A stretch of 64,000 nucleotides of DNA, taken from contig NC_067204.1 in the NCBI RefSeq assembly GCF_026262505.1, forward strand, positions 744,001-808,000. Direction: 5' to 3'. Below are positions 15,828-25,606 of the stretch, in pieces. This stretch comes from Trichomonas vaginalis G3 (Eukaryota; Parabasalia; Trichomonadida; Trichomonadidae). The position numbers and the translations under genes were made by a program. The notes under the pieces were generated by a model. It was not told the DNA's origin and did not search any database. It saw nothing but the letters and a program-made list of their open reading frames with translations. Numbering within the stretch: the stretch's first letter is position 1; every line of letters starts with the position of its first letter.

Positions 15828-15874
15828 CATATCATGGGTAAGGAGGCGCGCAGTGCCTCCGTACCCATGATATG
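15828..15874. repeat. 47-base near-perfect hairpin
   Basis: CATATCATGGGTA(A)GGAGGC pairs with GCCTCCGTACCCATGATATG around a GCGCAGT loop, about 19 base pairs with one bulge. It may mark the end zone of element 1 or be an RNA end signal. Confidence 0.75.
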
Positions 15875-15906
15875 TATACTAACTTTTGTATGTAGGTTTT
15901 TAGTTC

Positions 15907-15975
15907 GATTGGAGCTGCTTCATAATGAGATCTCTCATCAATTGATGAGGGAGATCATAACAAAGCAGCTCTAAT
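15907..15975. repeat. 69-base hairpin (array 1)
   Basis: The arms begin GATTGGAGCTGCTT and end AAGCAGCTCTAAT, with a central CTCATCAATTGATGAG palindrome. Nearly the whole 69 bases fold back with a few mismatches. The arms share ATTAGAGCTG/CAGCTCTAAT with the hairpin at 16153. Confidence 0.75.
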
Positions 15976-16152
15976 GTATATGCTCGTATTAACCGGGTTG
16001 TAATGCGTTGTAACGTCAGCTTGTAGTTCGTTTGGGGCCACTTCACATTGAGATGAGAAGAAATGATTAAAGGACTCTGAAAGGCTTTGGCCGTTGATGT
16101 TGTAATCGCATTACTTGGAACTAGCTGGATGCTAAGCTGTGTAGAATGTTCG

Positions 16153-16220
16153 ATTAGAGCTGTTTTGATATGATTTTTCTCATCATAAGATTGGAGGAAT
16201 CATAGCAAAACAACTCTAAT
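16153..16220. repeat. 68-base hairpin (array 1)
   Basis: ATTAGAGCTGTTTTGATATGAT pairs with ATCATAGCAAAACAACTCTAAT around a TTTCTCATCATAAGATTGGAGGA middle. It is a diverged copy of the hairpin at 15907, 246 bases away. Confidence 0.7.
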
Positions 16221-16609
16221 GGGTTTACCATCATCTACTTGTATGTAGATGTTTGGGAAATTGTCTTGTTAATCGATTTTCGAGATGACTTTCAAATGCT
16301 ATAATCAAATGACAAACAAGTCTAAGATTTCTCGACAATACATCAAATCATGATGTTTGTAAGTGCGATGAGATTAGAGTTTTTGAAGGAATGACAAGAG
16401 AAGTAGGGAAACTCGGCATTCGCCGAGCAAATTAAAAATTAACGTATGGATTAAATTTTAAGAGGAATTCAATTTTAATTACGGGTTGTTCAAATATTGA
16501 TTAATATAAATTTATTAATAAGAATAAACAATTTTTGTTTTTGAATTTATTCAATTTATAGCTTTACATATAGTTTCAAAATTGTACAACTATGATTATT
16601 TCAACAAAA

Positions 16610-17153
16610 AATATCTTACTTTTTCACTTCACTTTCACACTCACTTTTTCCGTAATTCAAATTTCAACATTATGTATTTTAATTCCTTATAGTATTTTTA
16701 ACATAATTAATCAAATAATAATTGGAAGTTCTGAACTCACTTTTTCCGTAATTCAAAATCAAAAATATGAATAATATATCTATTTATTATATACTAATGC
16801 TATTTTCAACTAGAAGTGAGGTATGGTAATCTTACGGATTCCCGTAACTCAATTTTACGGAAAAAGTGTCGTAAACTATTGATGTGGCGGTAAAATCACG
16901 GTAATTCACGGAAAGCTATATGCGAAAATTTGAAATTATACAAAATCGAGCGAAACACTTTTAAATAGGTTGTTCTCGTATTTAAAATACTATTCCCAGA
17001 TTTATTGTCGTCAGAATATTTCCAAATTTTTGCCGATTTACAAAAAATGATTTACAAAGCATATTTTTTAATCTAAAAAATTCCTAAATAAAGGAACCGG
17101 TGTGCGGAAACCTCGGTAAATTACCGCGGTTCCCGTTGGGACTGCCATATTTA
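16610..17153 (+). repeat. Dispersed repeat, copy 1
   Basis: This block of about 540 bases is shared, in the same order, with 38005-38561. Shared landmarks are two CACTTTTTCCGTAATTCA motifs, GGATTCCCGTAACTCAATTT, TTGCCGATTTACAAAAAATG and an end CCGCGGTTCCCGTT...TGCCATA. The CCGTAA motif also occurs inverted (TTTTACGGAAAAAGTG). It has no coding frame and is probably a non-autonomous DNA element. A CTCGGC/GCCGAG mini-hairpin at 16410 may mark its other end. Confidence 0.75.
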
Positions 17154-17570
17154 ACCCATAAATAATATGATTATTTTGATTGAAGATAGATATAAAACCA
17201 AATCAGTGTTAGATTGTATTGCAATCATATTGAAACTTAACAGATTAACTGAATACTATGAGGAGCCCCTTCAAAAGAAAATTAATGGATCTCATTTGCA
17301 CTATCGTTCAATCCTTCCATTCAAATTTTCAATCAAATCTGTTTTTGTTTTTTTCAGTAGATCCGAAAACATGATATAATTATATTTATTGAATCATTCA
17401 CTATGAAAAATTTGAAAGCAAATTCTAATCTGCTTCGCGGTTTTCTCAGAAAAAAAGATTCGAATATTAATTACAAAACACACTTGCAAATATTATCTCC
17501 AATATTTTCCAAAATTTGAAAATCCTAAAAATAATTTTTTTTATCTGATCCATTGATTTAACTATTCAAA
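17154..17570. other. Gene-free AT-rich DNA before the surface-protein gene
   Basis: No feature is seen except AT-rich DNA; a 70-codon frame at 17167 has no coding character. The start of the next gene is preceded by ACTATTCAAA, close to a trichomonad-type initiator (TCA near the start). Confidence 0.4.
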
Positions 17571-20129
17571 ATGATCTCTTTTCTATTCTCTCTCACTGTT
17601 TCCTATGATGTAAATTCTTCCACAACATGCAGACTGTCTAATTGCGTCTTAGATTTCGAAGATCTTAACGATTCTCAAGGAAATTTAAGTCAAGTTTCAA
17701 TTTTCTTTTCTGATGCAAACGTTGATATTAAAAATTTGCCAACAAACCTCACATTGGGTCTTGGAGGCGATTCTTTACTCGTAATTAATCGAAAAACAAA
17801 TACAGGGTTTAAAATCATTCCAAATCTTAATATTCAGTTTAAACTAAACTTAACAAAGCCATCATACATTAACATTTATGGAAAACTCCTATCAAACGCG
17901 TTAACAACAATCTCATTAACAATTAAGTGCTATGATGAAGCAACTGTTGTATTTTCTCCAACTACATGGGTTCGCAATATGTTCTTCATTATTAATTTTT
18001 ATTCAAACTTGAAAATCATTTCGAAATGTCAAGAACCTCCAGTTTCAATCAATAGATACAACAATTCAAATTTATTATTACAATCCGAAGTACTTAACTT
18101 GAATATTCACAGAGGAATTCGAGTTATTGGCGATTTGATTGTTTCATGCACTCTTCCTCAGTCAAAAGTCTTAATTAGTGATGTGACTTTCAGAGACAAC
18201 TCAGTAAAATTTGTTTCTACCGCAAAAACGTTCTTAATTCGACGTTTTCATTTAGAAGATGTGATAGTTAACGCAAAGAAGGTCAAATTGCAAGTTTTGG
18301 ACTTCTTACGAATATCAGATTCGTCTAAGCTGATTGTTCAGTCTATTGATGCAACAAATATCGCTTTTGTCTACGATTCAACTAATTTACCACGAATTGT
18401 TTCAGACAGCATCACATACAAGAACATATATGTTAAAGTATTAAGTAGCGTAGCGAATATTAGAACAGATATATTCCAATCAAAAGAAAAAGTTGATTTT
18501 TCAGTTCCTACTTTATCTGTTTACGATAAGAGCAATACCTACCTCCATTTCGAAGTTTTCAATAATGATGCAACGTACGGATTGATAATTTACAACCAAA
18601 TTACTGATTTTTATAGAAAAATTTATTTGACTGAAGGAGAATGCTCCCAGCAATCAAACATGCGCTGCTCATCACTCCTACACCTCAATAACGTCCTAGA
18701 AAACGTCAGAACTGCTATGTCGCCGCTGACAATTTTCATTGCAGACAAATACGAAGAAATTGTGAACTTTACAATTAATGACAAGGTTGCAGATTCAATC
18801 AACATCACGTTTCTGAACAAAAACTACAAACCAAAGGTAAATTTGACAATTTCATGCGAAATCACGTCTCTGCTGATGAATGGAATAGAAATAGTGGCCT
18901 TGAAGAACAACAAACTCATTAAAAACATTTATGGCACAAACTGTTCGTTCAGAAATGGAATTTCGTTGAATTCTTCCTATATCAGCTTAATTGACCCTGA
19001 AATTGAGGGTGATTTGTACTTAAACAGCAGCCACGCTATCAAGCTGAAATATTACGATACTAAGAATCTAACACTTTTCTTAAATGACGAAAATTTAATT
19101 TTATATCAAAATAATTTGAAGTCAACAATCAATTTGAGCGATCATAATTACGAAGAAGTTGACATATATTGCGATGACTACTCAGTTGTTGCAAACAGAA
19201 CAGATATGAACTCGATTTTGCTTGGAGGAAATTTCTCTTTCTCAAGTCTGAAAGATTATAACATCCTTAACTGCGTAGAACCATCTGTAGCCACTTTCAG
19301 TCCGAATGAAGTCGTGAGAAACTTAAATTTGTACGGAACTGCAAAATTTTATTCAAAAAATTCTGTTTCTGACCAATCAAACATCACTTTTCGGAGCCAG
19401 AACGCACACATTGAGTTCTACGAGAACGATTCAAAGCCAGTTGGCCCGAACGAGCTTTTCCTTGAAAATCCATCGAATTACGACTCAGATTACGTCGAAA
19501 TTCAACCGAAAATTTTGAATTTGTCATCAAATACTGCATCCAGAACTGTTTTACCATATATGTCTTCGATCAAAGCGAGATATTTGCGAATTCACGATCC
19601 CTCGTTTGTTTTAGGTCATGTGTTTGAAGGTGTCGAGGAAATAGATGTTGATTACTCCATATTTGCGATTGGGTACCTTTCCTGCTCTAGAATTGTTCCT
19701 TTTGACGAAAAAAAGAAGATCAGGTTTAATTTTGTGAATGAAAATCAGAACGACCAGTTCTTTTACGATGACGATTGGTCACTGTTCGAAATAAGCGTGG
19801 TCTGTTTCAAAGATCCGAACTACAAACTGAATATTTCGAATTTCGAGTTCAAATTCAAGAGTATTCACTGGAATTTCGAAGGAAACAGGTCAATATTCGA
19901 AGCATCAGCAAGAGATAACTGCATTGTGCTCAAACACTCCGAAAACGGAGGAAAAATTCCAGATAATCCGAAACAGAAAAAGAAATACATGGTTTACGTA
20001 ATTGTTGGGGTGTCTCTGTTTGTTGTTTTGGTTATTTCGGCCACTATAATGTATTTCGTGTGGAGAAAGGCAAGGAAAAACAGAATTGAATCTTTTATCT
20101 CGGATACACTCTCTTCAACCCTTATTTAA
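17571..20129 (+). CDS. Type I membrane surface protein, 852 aa
   Basis: A short hydrophobic N-terminus, MISFLFSLTVSYDV, acts as a signal peptide. A large Asn/Ser/Thr-rich extracellular region with many N-x-S/T sites follows, then a single membrane helix at about 805-828 (MVYVIVGVSLFVVLVISATI) and a basic cytoplasmic tail KARKNRIESFISDTLSS. The ectodomain is a succession of short beta strands with recurring I/L/N patterns (VIGDLIVSC, ISLIDPEIEGDLYLNSSHAI), suggesting a solenoid or beta-helix, but no exact repeat is seen. Cys pairs are spaced along it. It fits the large surface-protein repertoire of trichomonads, with roles in adhesion or sensing inferred. It has an intact frame and no intron. 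Confidence 0.75.
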   Translation: MISFLFSLTVSYDVNSSTTCRLSNCVLDFEDLNDSQGNLSQVSIFFSDANVDIKNLPTNLTLGLGGDSLLVINRKTNTGFKIIPNLNIQFKLNLTKPSYINIYGKLLSNALTTISLTIKCYDEATVVFSPTTWVRNMFFIINFYSNLKIISKCQEPPVSINRYNNSNLLLQSEVLNLNIHRGIRVIGDLIVSCTLPQSKVLISDVTFRDNSVKFVSTAKTFLIRRFHLEDVIVNAKKVKLQVLDFLRISDSSKLIVQSIDATNIAFVYDSTNLPRIVSDSITYKNIYVKVLSSVANIRTDIFQSKEKVDFSVPTLSVYDKSNTYLHFEVFNNDATYGLIIYNQITDFYRKIYLTEGECSQQSNMRCSSLLHLNNVLENVRTAMSPLTIFIADKYEEIVNFTINDKVADSINITFLNKNYKPKVNLTISCEITSLLMNGIEIVALKNNKLIKNIYGTNCSFRNGISLNSSYISLIDPEIEGDLYLNSSHAIKLKYYDTKNLTLFLNDENLILYQNNLKSTINLSDHNYEEVDIYCDDYSVVANRTDMNSILLGGNFSFSSLKDYNILNCVEPSVATFSPNEVVRNLNLYGTAKFYSKNSVSDQSNITFRSQNAHIEFYENDSKPVGPNELFLENPSNYDSDYVEIQPKILNLSSNTASRTVLPYMSSIKARYLRIHDPSFVLGHVFEGVEEIDVDYSIFAIGYLSCSRIVPFDEKKKIRFNFVNENQNDQFFYDDDWSLFEISVVCFKDPNYKLNISNFEFKFKSIHWNFEGNRSIFEASARDNCIVLKHSENGGKIPDNPKQKKKYMVYVIVGVSLFVVLVISATIMYFVWRKARKNRIESFISDTLSSTLI

Positions 20130-20787
20130 TGGTATGTCTATCATATCTGTCTATAGTTTTTTTTATTTTGTTATGTTTTATTTCTAATTTTGTAAATTTT
20201 CTCTATCCAAAGTTATTATTTTTTAATATATTCATATGTTATATGGAGATTAACTTAAACTCTAATATTATCATTGTCCACAATTGTGTCTATGAGAATC
20301 AAAATGAAGAGAAATATTGCAATGTATATTGTTCAAAGGTAAATACCATGTCTTCATAATTAATTGCGACTAGTCTAATTCATATAACATAGTTTTTATT
20401 GATTAAATCAAATTGAAAAAAAAATTGACGATAATCATCATAAATACCGAAATTCCAAGTAAATATAAATGCAGATATCGTTACATATTTGAATGAAGAA
20501 GAAACAATTAAAATTAGATTTCACAACTCAATTCTTTGGAGAAATTTCATAAATCGTCACTTTTTACATGTTTTTAGTAAATTAATCAAGTATTAGAATG
20601 GAACACAAATTTCGATTTAGCCGGATAAGCAGTTTTGAATAGTTTACAAAATTTTTGATGAGTTCAAGCATTCATATGTGTATAGTCACTTAAAGAAAAT
20701 TAAATAAAATTCAATAAGATTCCATAATTTTTTACTCATTGTGAATGCCGGTAGGCTGATTGAATTTTTTGAATTCTCAAAAATTGG
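20130..20787. other. Gene-free AT-rich intergenic stretch
   Basis: A 76-codon hydrophobic frame starts in the stop region of the previous gene but is simple AT-rich translation. No hairpin or repeat was noticed. Confidence 0.4.
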
Positions 20788-22631
20788 ATGTTTTTCGTTT
20801 ATGCTTTCTTTGCCTTTTCCGGAACATACACAGGTGATTACAACTCAATCATTAGTGATAGCTCATCATCCTGTATTGTCCAAGATGCAATTTTCGATAA
20901 TTTCGACTTAAGATCAAATTCACAAAGTTTAATTAGTATTGGTTCAACATCAACAACATTAAGAATCACTACAACAACATTTTTCCATATCCAATGCAGC
21001 TTTCAAGGTGATATTTACACTAAAGGTCCAACAACACTTGAAAAAACGTGTGCAACCCAAATGGAAAACACAGTCACTGCAGCATTTCTTAAGCACGAAA
21101 ATACCAACATTCAAATGACATATGTGTCAGTTACTGATTCTCCATCCACTTCCAACAAAATCATCATTGACTCAAAATGCAATGGTAATTTCCAGTATGT
21201 GAACGTATCGGATGTCTATGCACCTTATGCCTCGTTAAACTACCTGTTGCCATCCCAGCCAATCAAGTATTCAGAGCTAATCAACAGTTCTCAGACGAAT
21301 CAAGCACTTTTTGTACAGACAACCAACGGCAAAGTCGATTCCTGCATATTCTACAAGAACAACGGGCCAGCCTGTTTCATTGAAAAGATCACTGGATCCA
21401 TCATTTCGAACAGTTATTTCATGGATAACAAGTTAGACCTACTTTTCATCAGTTCCACAGTTACTGTCACCAACTGCTACTTCTGGGACATGTCGTACAG
21501 TGGCTCTGCCTTCTCAGTTTCGATGAACGTCCATACTTACGGTGCCGGATTTCCAGAAAACTTCATTTCGAACGATCCAAACTGGGGAAAGGCCAACTAC
21601 AAGTGCGATTACTACACATTCCAGCCCCCGACATGGGTGAATCTCCCGCTCCTTCCACTCCAGTCCAAACTGCTTTCGAAACTCCATTTTCTACACAGAT
21701 GATGACTGCAGTTCCAACAGCAGCAGAAACACCATTCACAACAGTGTTCCAAACAGCTGCAAACACTCCATTTGATACAGTGTTTATGACAGCGTTTCGC
21801 ACAGCAGAGGAAACTCTTTTCAAAACAGTATTTGAAACAGCGAAAGAGACACCACTCAACACTGCATTCGAAACATTCAAAGAAACTCCAGTTATAACTC
21901 CTTCTCTCACAAACAAGGAAACACCATTTGAAACAGTCCATTTGACTCCATTTTCTACATTTGTAGAGACACCGTACAAAACACCATTTCTTACAAGCAA
22001 AGAAACACCATTTTCAACTGTAAAATACACAGCGAAAGAGACACCAGTTGAAACAGTCAAATTCACTGAGAAAGAAACTCCGGTGGAAACTGTTTTCATG
22101 ACTCCGAAATCAACATTTGAGCCAACAAACATCCCAAGGACTCCTCAAGAAACAAATCCACCGCAAACACCAGGAGAAACACCAAATCCAACAACTCCTG
22201 TTCCTTCGAATTCCCCTCTTCCTGAAAATATCAATTATGCAAATGAGGATCCGAAATACAACAGCAAATTGAAGGCAGCAACATGGGGAGGAATCTCTGC
22301 AGGTGTTGTGATAATTGCAACAATAATTACGATTGTCATCATTAAGTTTAGAAGGAAATCAATAATAAGAGTTCAGAAAATAGAAGCAAAGACAGAAAAT
22401 TCTGTTGCAACTGACTCCTATGATTTCTCAAGTGAAGAATTCATGCCAAATGAACCTTTTGATATAAAAGGAGATGAAGAAGTTCAGCCTGAATCTGAAG
22501 TTTTCGTTGGAGAACATCAGAGAGAAAATGAATCTGACATTGTTCTTGATATTCCTGAACTCAAAGTGAATGATTCCATCGTTGATGGAGCTTTCAAACA
22601 GAACAACAATATTAACTATATGTTATATTAA
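20788..22631 (+). CDS. Pmp-like beta-helix surface protein with Thr/Pro stalk (one frame change)
   Basis: This is a host surface protein in two overlapping frames. The first part (20788-21702) has a signal peptide MFFVYAFFAFSGTYTGD and a right-handed beta-helix-type domain (GKVDSCIFYKNNGPACFIE, SIISNSYFMDN, VTVTNCYFWDMS). The second (to 22631) has about 17 units like ETPFxTVFxTA forming an extended stalk, a Pro/Thr linker, a membrane helix (GGISAGVVIIATIITIVII) and an acidic cytoplasmic tail. The frames meet at a run of five C at 21625-21629; six C would continue the reading into the stalk. It may be a sequence error or a recently broken allele. A paralogue without a stalk lies at 27906-28892. 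Role in adhesion is inferred from family type. Confidence 0.75.
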
Positions 22632-24211
22632 ATATTATGTTTGTATTTCTTTATGTAATAATCAACTCTCTATTTTTTTTTAATTCAATTGAATGATCGA
22701 AATCATTTGAACCGATCTTCGTATTTCTAGAAGTATTGGATTTAATATTGTATGAATGTTGGTATATATTAAATGTGTGAATGGGTTATAAGAAAGTCTT
22801 ACTCATATCTTAATATTTCGAGAGTATTTATTTTTTTCAAACAAAAAATTGACTTTCAATAGAATAAATAACGTGCTTTTTTAAATAATTTTGCCGAATT
22901 AAAGAGCATGAAATTTACATCGTAGATTACATTACAATCTATTTTCATGGGTACTAAGGCTATCTCTGTTGATTTGATCTATTAAATAGCTAATATTTGC
23001 TTTTTCAAATCCGATTATAATTAAGGCTTTTCTAATTTCTTTCAAAAATAGGTTATTTATGCAGAGATAAAACTATAATTGATGGTGTGCATAACAAAAT
23101 CTCTATCTTTTACACAGTGAAGATTGAAAAATATCGAGAAAAGTGTCAATATTGATTTGAATTGAAAATCTGGGAGATAAGTTTCAGATAGAAGTAAAAT
23201 AACCCAAATTGTACATCAAATCTTAGACCTGCTCTACATATCATGCTAAAATCCATAAGAGTTAAAATTAAAAGAACCTATAAAATTAAAAATATTCGTT
23301 TTCATTTAATTTTACACCGAAAAAATTGAAAGTTTTTAATTTTATTACATAATCATATTAGGTCTTTAATTAATCAAAAGATTAGTCAAATTCTGCCTTG
23401 ACAATCAATTCAAAAGAACTGTATTTTTTGATTGACGAATTTTTGTATAGAATTTTTGATAAGAAATTGACAATTTTTGAGAGCAATATGAGCTATTTAA
23501 TATTTATAAGTTATTAGTTAATATATAAACAAATCGATCAAATTCGTAAATTATTCAAATGGATTTGATTACTAATATTAACAACAATGATGTTTAATAA
23601 ATAATTAAAATTAATATCTTACAACTCAATTTTATTCTCGAATCATTCAATTTTTGAATTCTCACAAAAATTTTGCAAATTACCTCAGACTTTTCAGAGG
23701 ATTGAGTTGCCACTCAATCCTCTGAAATAGTCTGTGGTAATTTTTAGTCTCTACACTATTTCAATATAAGCTCCATTTTTAAACAGTTTTTAAAAATCGA
23801 GCATTGAAAAGTGTGATGAGACTTTCAAATTATTTTGCAGCGTCAATTCTGCAGTAATCTCAGATGAATATGCTAGTTGGCTTCATGAAATAAAACCCGT
23901 AAATTTCAAATTTGATAATAATATCTCTATTTTCTAATTACAACTATTTTTAATAAAATAATCAATATATAATTTAATGTTTCAACGTTATATTCAAAAG
24001 TGTTTTGAAAGTCATATCAATTTCATCGAATATAATTAGCGTTAAGAGTATATATTAAATTTTTCATTCAAGATTTAATTTGATTAAAACGAATTCTTTT
24101 CAATTTTCTAAAGGTATTATAACCCCTAATTTTATTTTGCATAATTATTTAACAAAATCACTAATCCTAAAATGTTAAATTTATTTAAGTTTCCTCTCAA
24201 AAAACTTCAAA
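22632..24211. other. Long gene-free AT-rich stretch
   Basis: About 1.6 kb without coding frames. Apart from the hairpin at 23677-23744 I see only AT-rich, low-complexity DNA. The kinase start at its right end is preceded by CTTCAAA. Confidence 0.5.
23677..23744. repeat. 68-base near-perfect hairpin
   Basis: AAATTACC, CAGACT and TTCAGAGGATTGAG on the left pair with CTCAATCCTCTGAA, AGTCTG and GGTAATTT on the right around TTGCCA, with only three bulges or mismatches. It has the same length class as the hairpins near 15.9 and 35 kb. Confidence 0.8.
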
Positions 24212-25195
24212 ATGAATCAAGAAGAGATCGATTACCTTGAAAGCATGGGCTTTACTGTTCAGGACACAATTGCCAAAGGTGGCTTTGGTACAATCCATAC
24301 AGTATATTCCAAACTATACAAAATTGTTTTTGCAATGAAGAAAATCCCAGAAACCCTATTCAATGAGGCAGAAATCGAATGCTTAAAGGCAATTGATAAT
24401 AATAAGATTATCCATCTGTATCATTATTTTAGATTCAAAGAAAATGTTTATCTTTTAATGGAATATTGTCCAAATGACCTCCAAAACCTCATAAACAATG
24501 GAGAAGTATGCACAGAAGAGGAAATTATACGCTATACATATGGGTTAATTCAAGCTGTCAAAGCTGTCCATGATTCAAAAATCGCTCATTGTGACATAAA
24601 GCCTTCTAACTTCCTAATCGATAACTATGGAAGAGTAAAAATCAGTGACTTTGGACTTTCCGCATTCTTTAGTGATGAATCTCTATGCAGCATAAAAAGA
24701 GGTACTAAACTATTCATGGCTCCAGAAATACTTGTAAAACAGCCATTCGATGCATTTAAATCCGACATTTGGGCCTTAGGTATTACAATCTACTATATCG
24801 CAACAGGAAGATTACCATATTACGGAGGAAATGCACAAGAGCTATTGGAAAAAATCCAACTTGGAGGTTATTCATTAGAAAATGTGAAGAACGTATATTT
24901 AAAGGAAATAATATATAAATGTCTGCGTATAAACCCAGAATGTAGATCAAATTGCGATGGTTTACTTTCATCGCCACTATTTGATTCTGTTAGGCAAATT
25001 AGAGAAGGATTTTCCCAAATGAATAAGTTTATTCCACGAGGAAATAGTCTACAAGTACTTTGCAATGTTACACGAAGCAATAAGTTCCCAAAGGTATCAA
25101 TTATACACCCAACAATTAAAGCATCCAGATCACGACATTCTGTTGCTACACTTTCTAGACTTGCAACACGAATACCAGAGGAAGATATCAAATAA
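24212..25195 (+). CDS. Serine/threonine protein kinase
   Basis: This 327-residue kinase has a single catalytic domain from about residue 15 to 260. The glycine loop is AKGGFGTI (21-28), the ATP lysine is in FAMKK (43), and the alpha-C Glu lies near 55 (NEAEIECL). The catalytic loop is HCDIKPSNFL (an HCD variant of HRD, with Lys two residues on, so Ser/Thr type), metal binding is by SDFGLS, and the APE motif is MAPEIL. DIWALGITIYYIATGRLPY is a normal subdomain IX. The C-terminal 60 residues are basic and Ser-rich. CAMK/NEK-like features are seen, but I do not assign a subfamily. All key residues are present, so it should be active. It has no signal or membrane segment. Confidence 0.92.
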   Translation: MNQEEIDYLESMGFTVQDTIAKGGFGTIHTVYSKLYKIVFAMKKIPETLFNEAEIECLKAIDNNKIIHLYHYFRFKENVYLLMEYCPNDLQNLINNGEVCTEEEIIRYTYGLIQAVKAVHDSKIAHCDIKPSNFLIDNYGRVKISDFGLSAFFSDESLCSIKRGTKLFMAPEILVKQPFDAFKSDIWALGITIYYIATGRLPYYGGNAQELLEKIQLGGYSLENVKNVYLKEIIYKCLRINPECRSNCDGLLSSPLFDSVRQIREGFSQMNKFIPRGNSLQVLCNVTRSNKFPKVSIIHPTIKASRSRHSVATLSRLATRIPEEDIK

Positions 25196-25606
25196 TATAT
25201 TATATTGATATATTTTTTGTATGTTATAATAAATTTATTCATTTAATATATATTAGGTTCTACTTTCACTTAAATTCATTTTAAACAAGAACTGTGATAA
25301 TCGGAATTAAGCAAAATCTCCAAATAATGAATGTATCTTATAATTATTAGAGTGTAGTTCTGATCCAATACTATGTTTTAATCGAACGTATTAGTTAATC
25401 TGACTACTGTTGAAGACAAAGAAGAATATATCATCATGAGGCGAATCGTTACTTATTTGATTTTTGCTGATAGTTCCAATCTACATTAGGGGTTGACTGA
25501 TTGATTTTAGCAATATAAATGTTCCATTTTATCACTCAATATCGAAAAAAAAAATCAAAAAAGATCAATGTAAATTGTCAAAAACAAAAAAAACAGAATT
25601 TTTTTT
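25196..25606. other. Gene-free intergenic stretch
   Basis: About 410 bases of AT-rich DNA between kinase and topoisomerase genes. Only A/T runs are seen, and no hairpin or repeat. Confidence 0.4.

Larger units (their letters stand above)
1..15874. mobile_element. Polinton/Maverick element 1 (left end outside window)
   Basis: This is the larger part of a virus-like Polinton (Maverick). The parts seen are an N-terminal protein-primed polymerase B region, two KilA-N genes and one T5orf172 gene, an rve integrase, a collagen-like tail-fibre protein, an A32/FtsK-type packaging ATPase, a possible minor capsid protein and about ten small genes, closely packed on both strands with some overlaps. No major capsid gene was recognised; it may lie left of the window. 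The right limit is uncertain: the last gene ends at 15679 and a GC-rich hairpin at 15828-15874 resembles hairpins inside the element. The terminal repeat cannot be checked without the other end. The visible part looks nearly whole, with about one or two breaks in the polymerase region, which suggests a fairly recent insertion. Confidence 0.9.
15680..16409. other. Gene-free right flank of element 1 with hairpin cluster
   Basis: No coding frame is seen. The stretch holds three clear hairpins (listed separately), a weaker fold at about 16028-16090 and a possible long imperfect stem at about 16240-16370. The end of element 1 should lie here but no terminal repeat can be assigned. Confidence 0.6.

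Noticed and set aside
20129-20359. 76-codon hydrophobic frame after the 852-residue surface protein
   Set aside because: Composition is that of T-rich 3' DNA, with no motif; treated as chance.
21563-22132. 189-codon frame antisense to the Thr/Pro stalk
   Set aside because: It mirrors the regular codon pattern of the stalk repeats; no start context or family resemblance.
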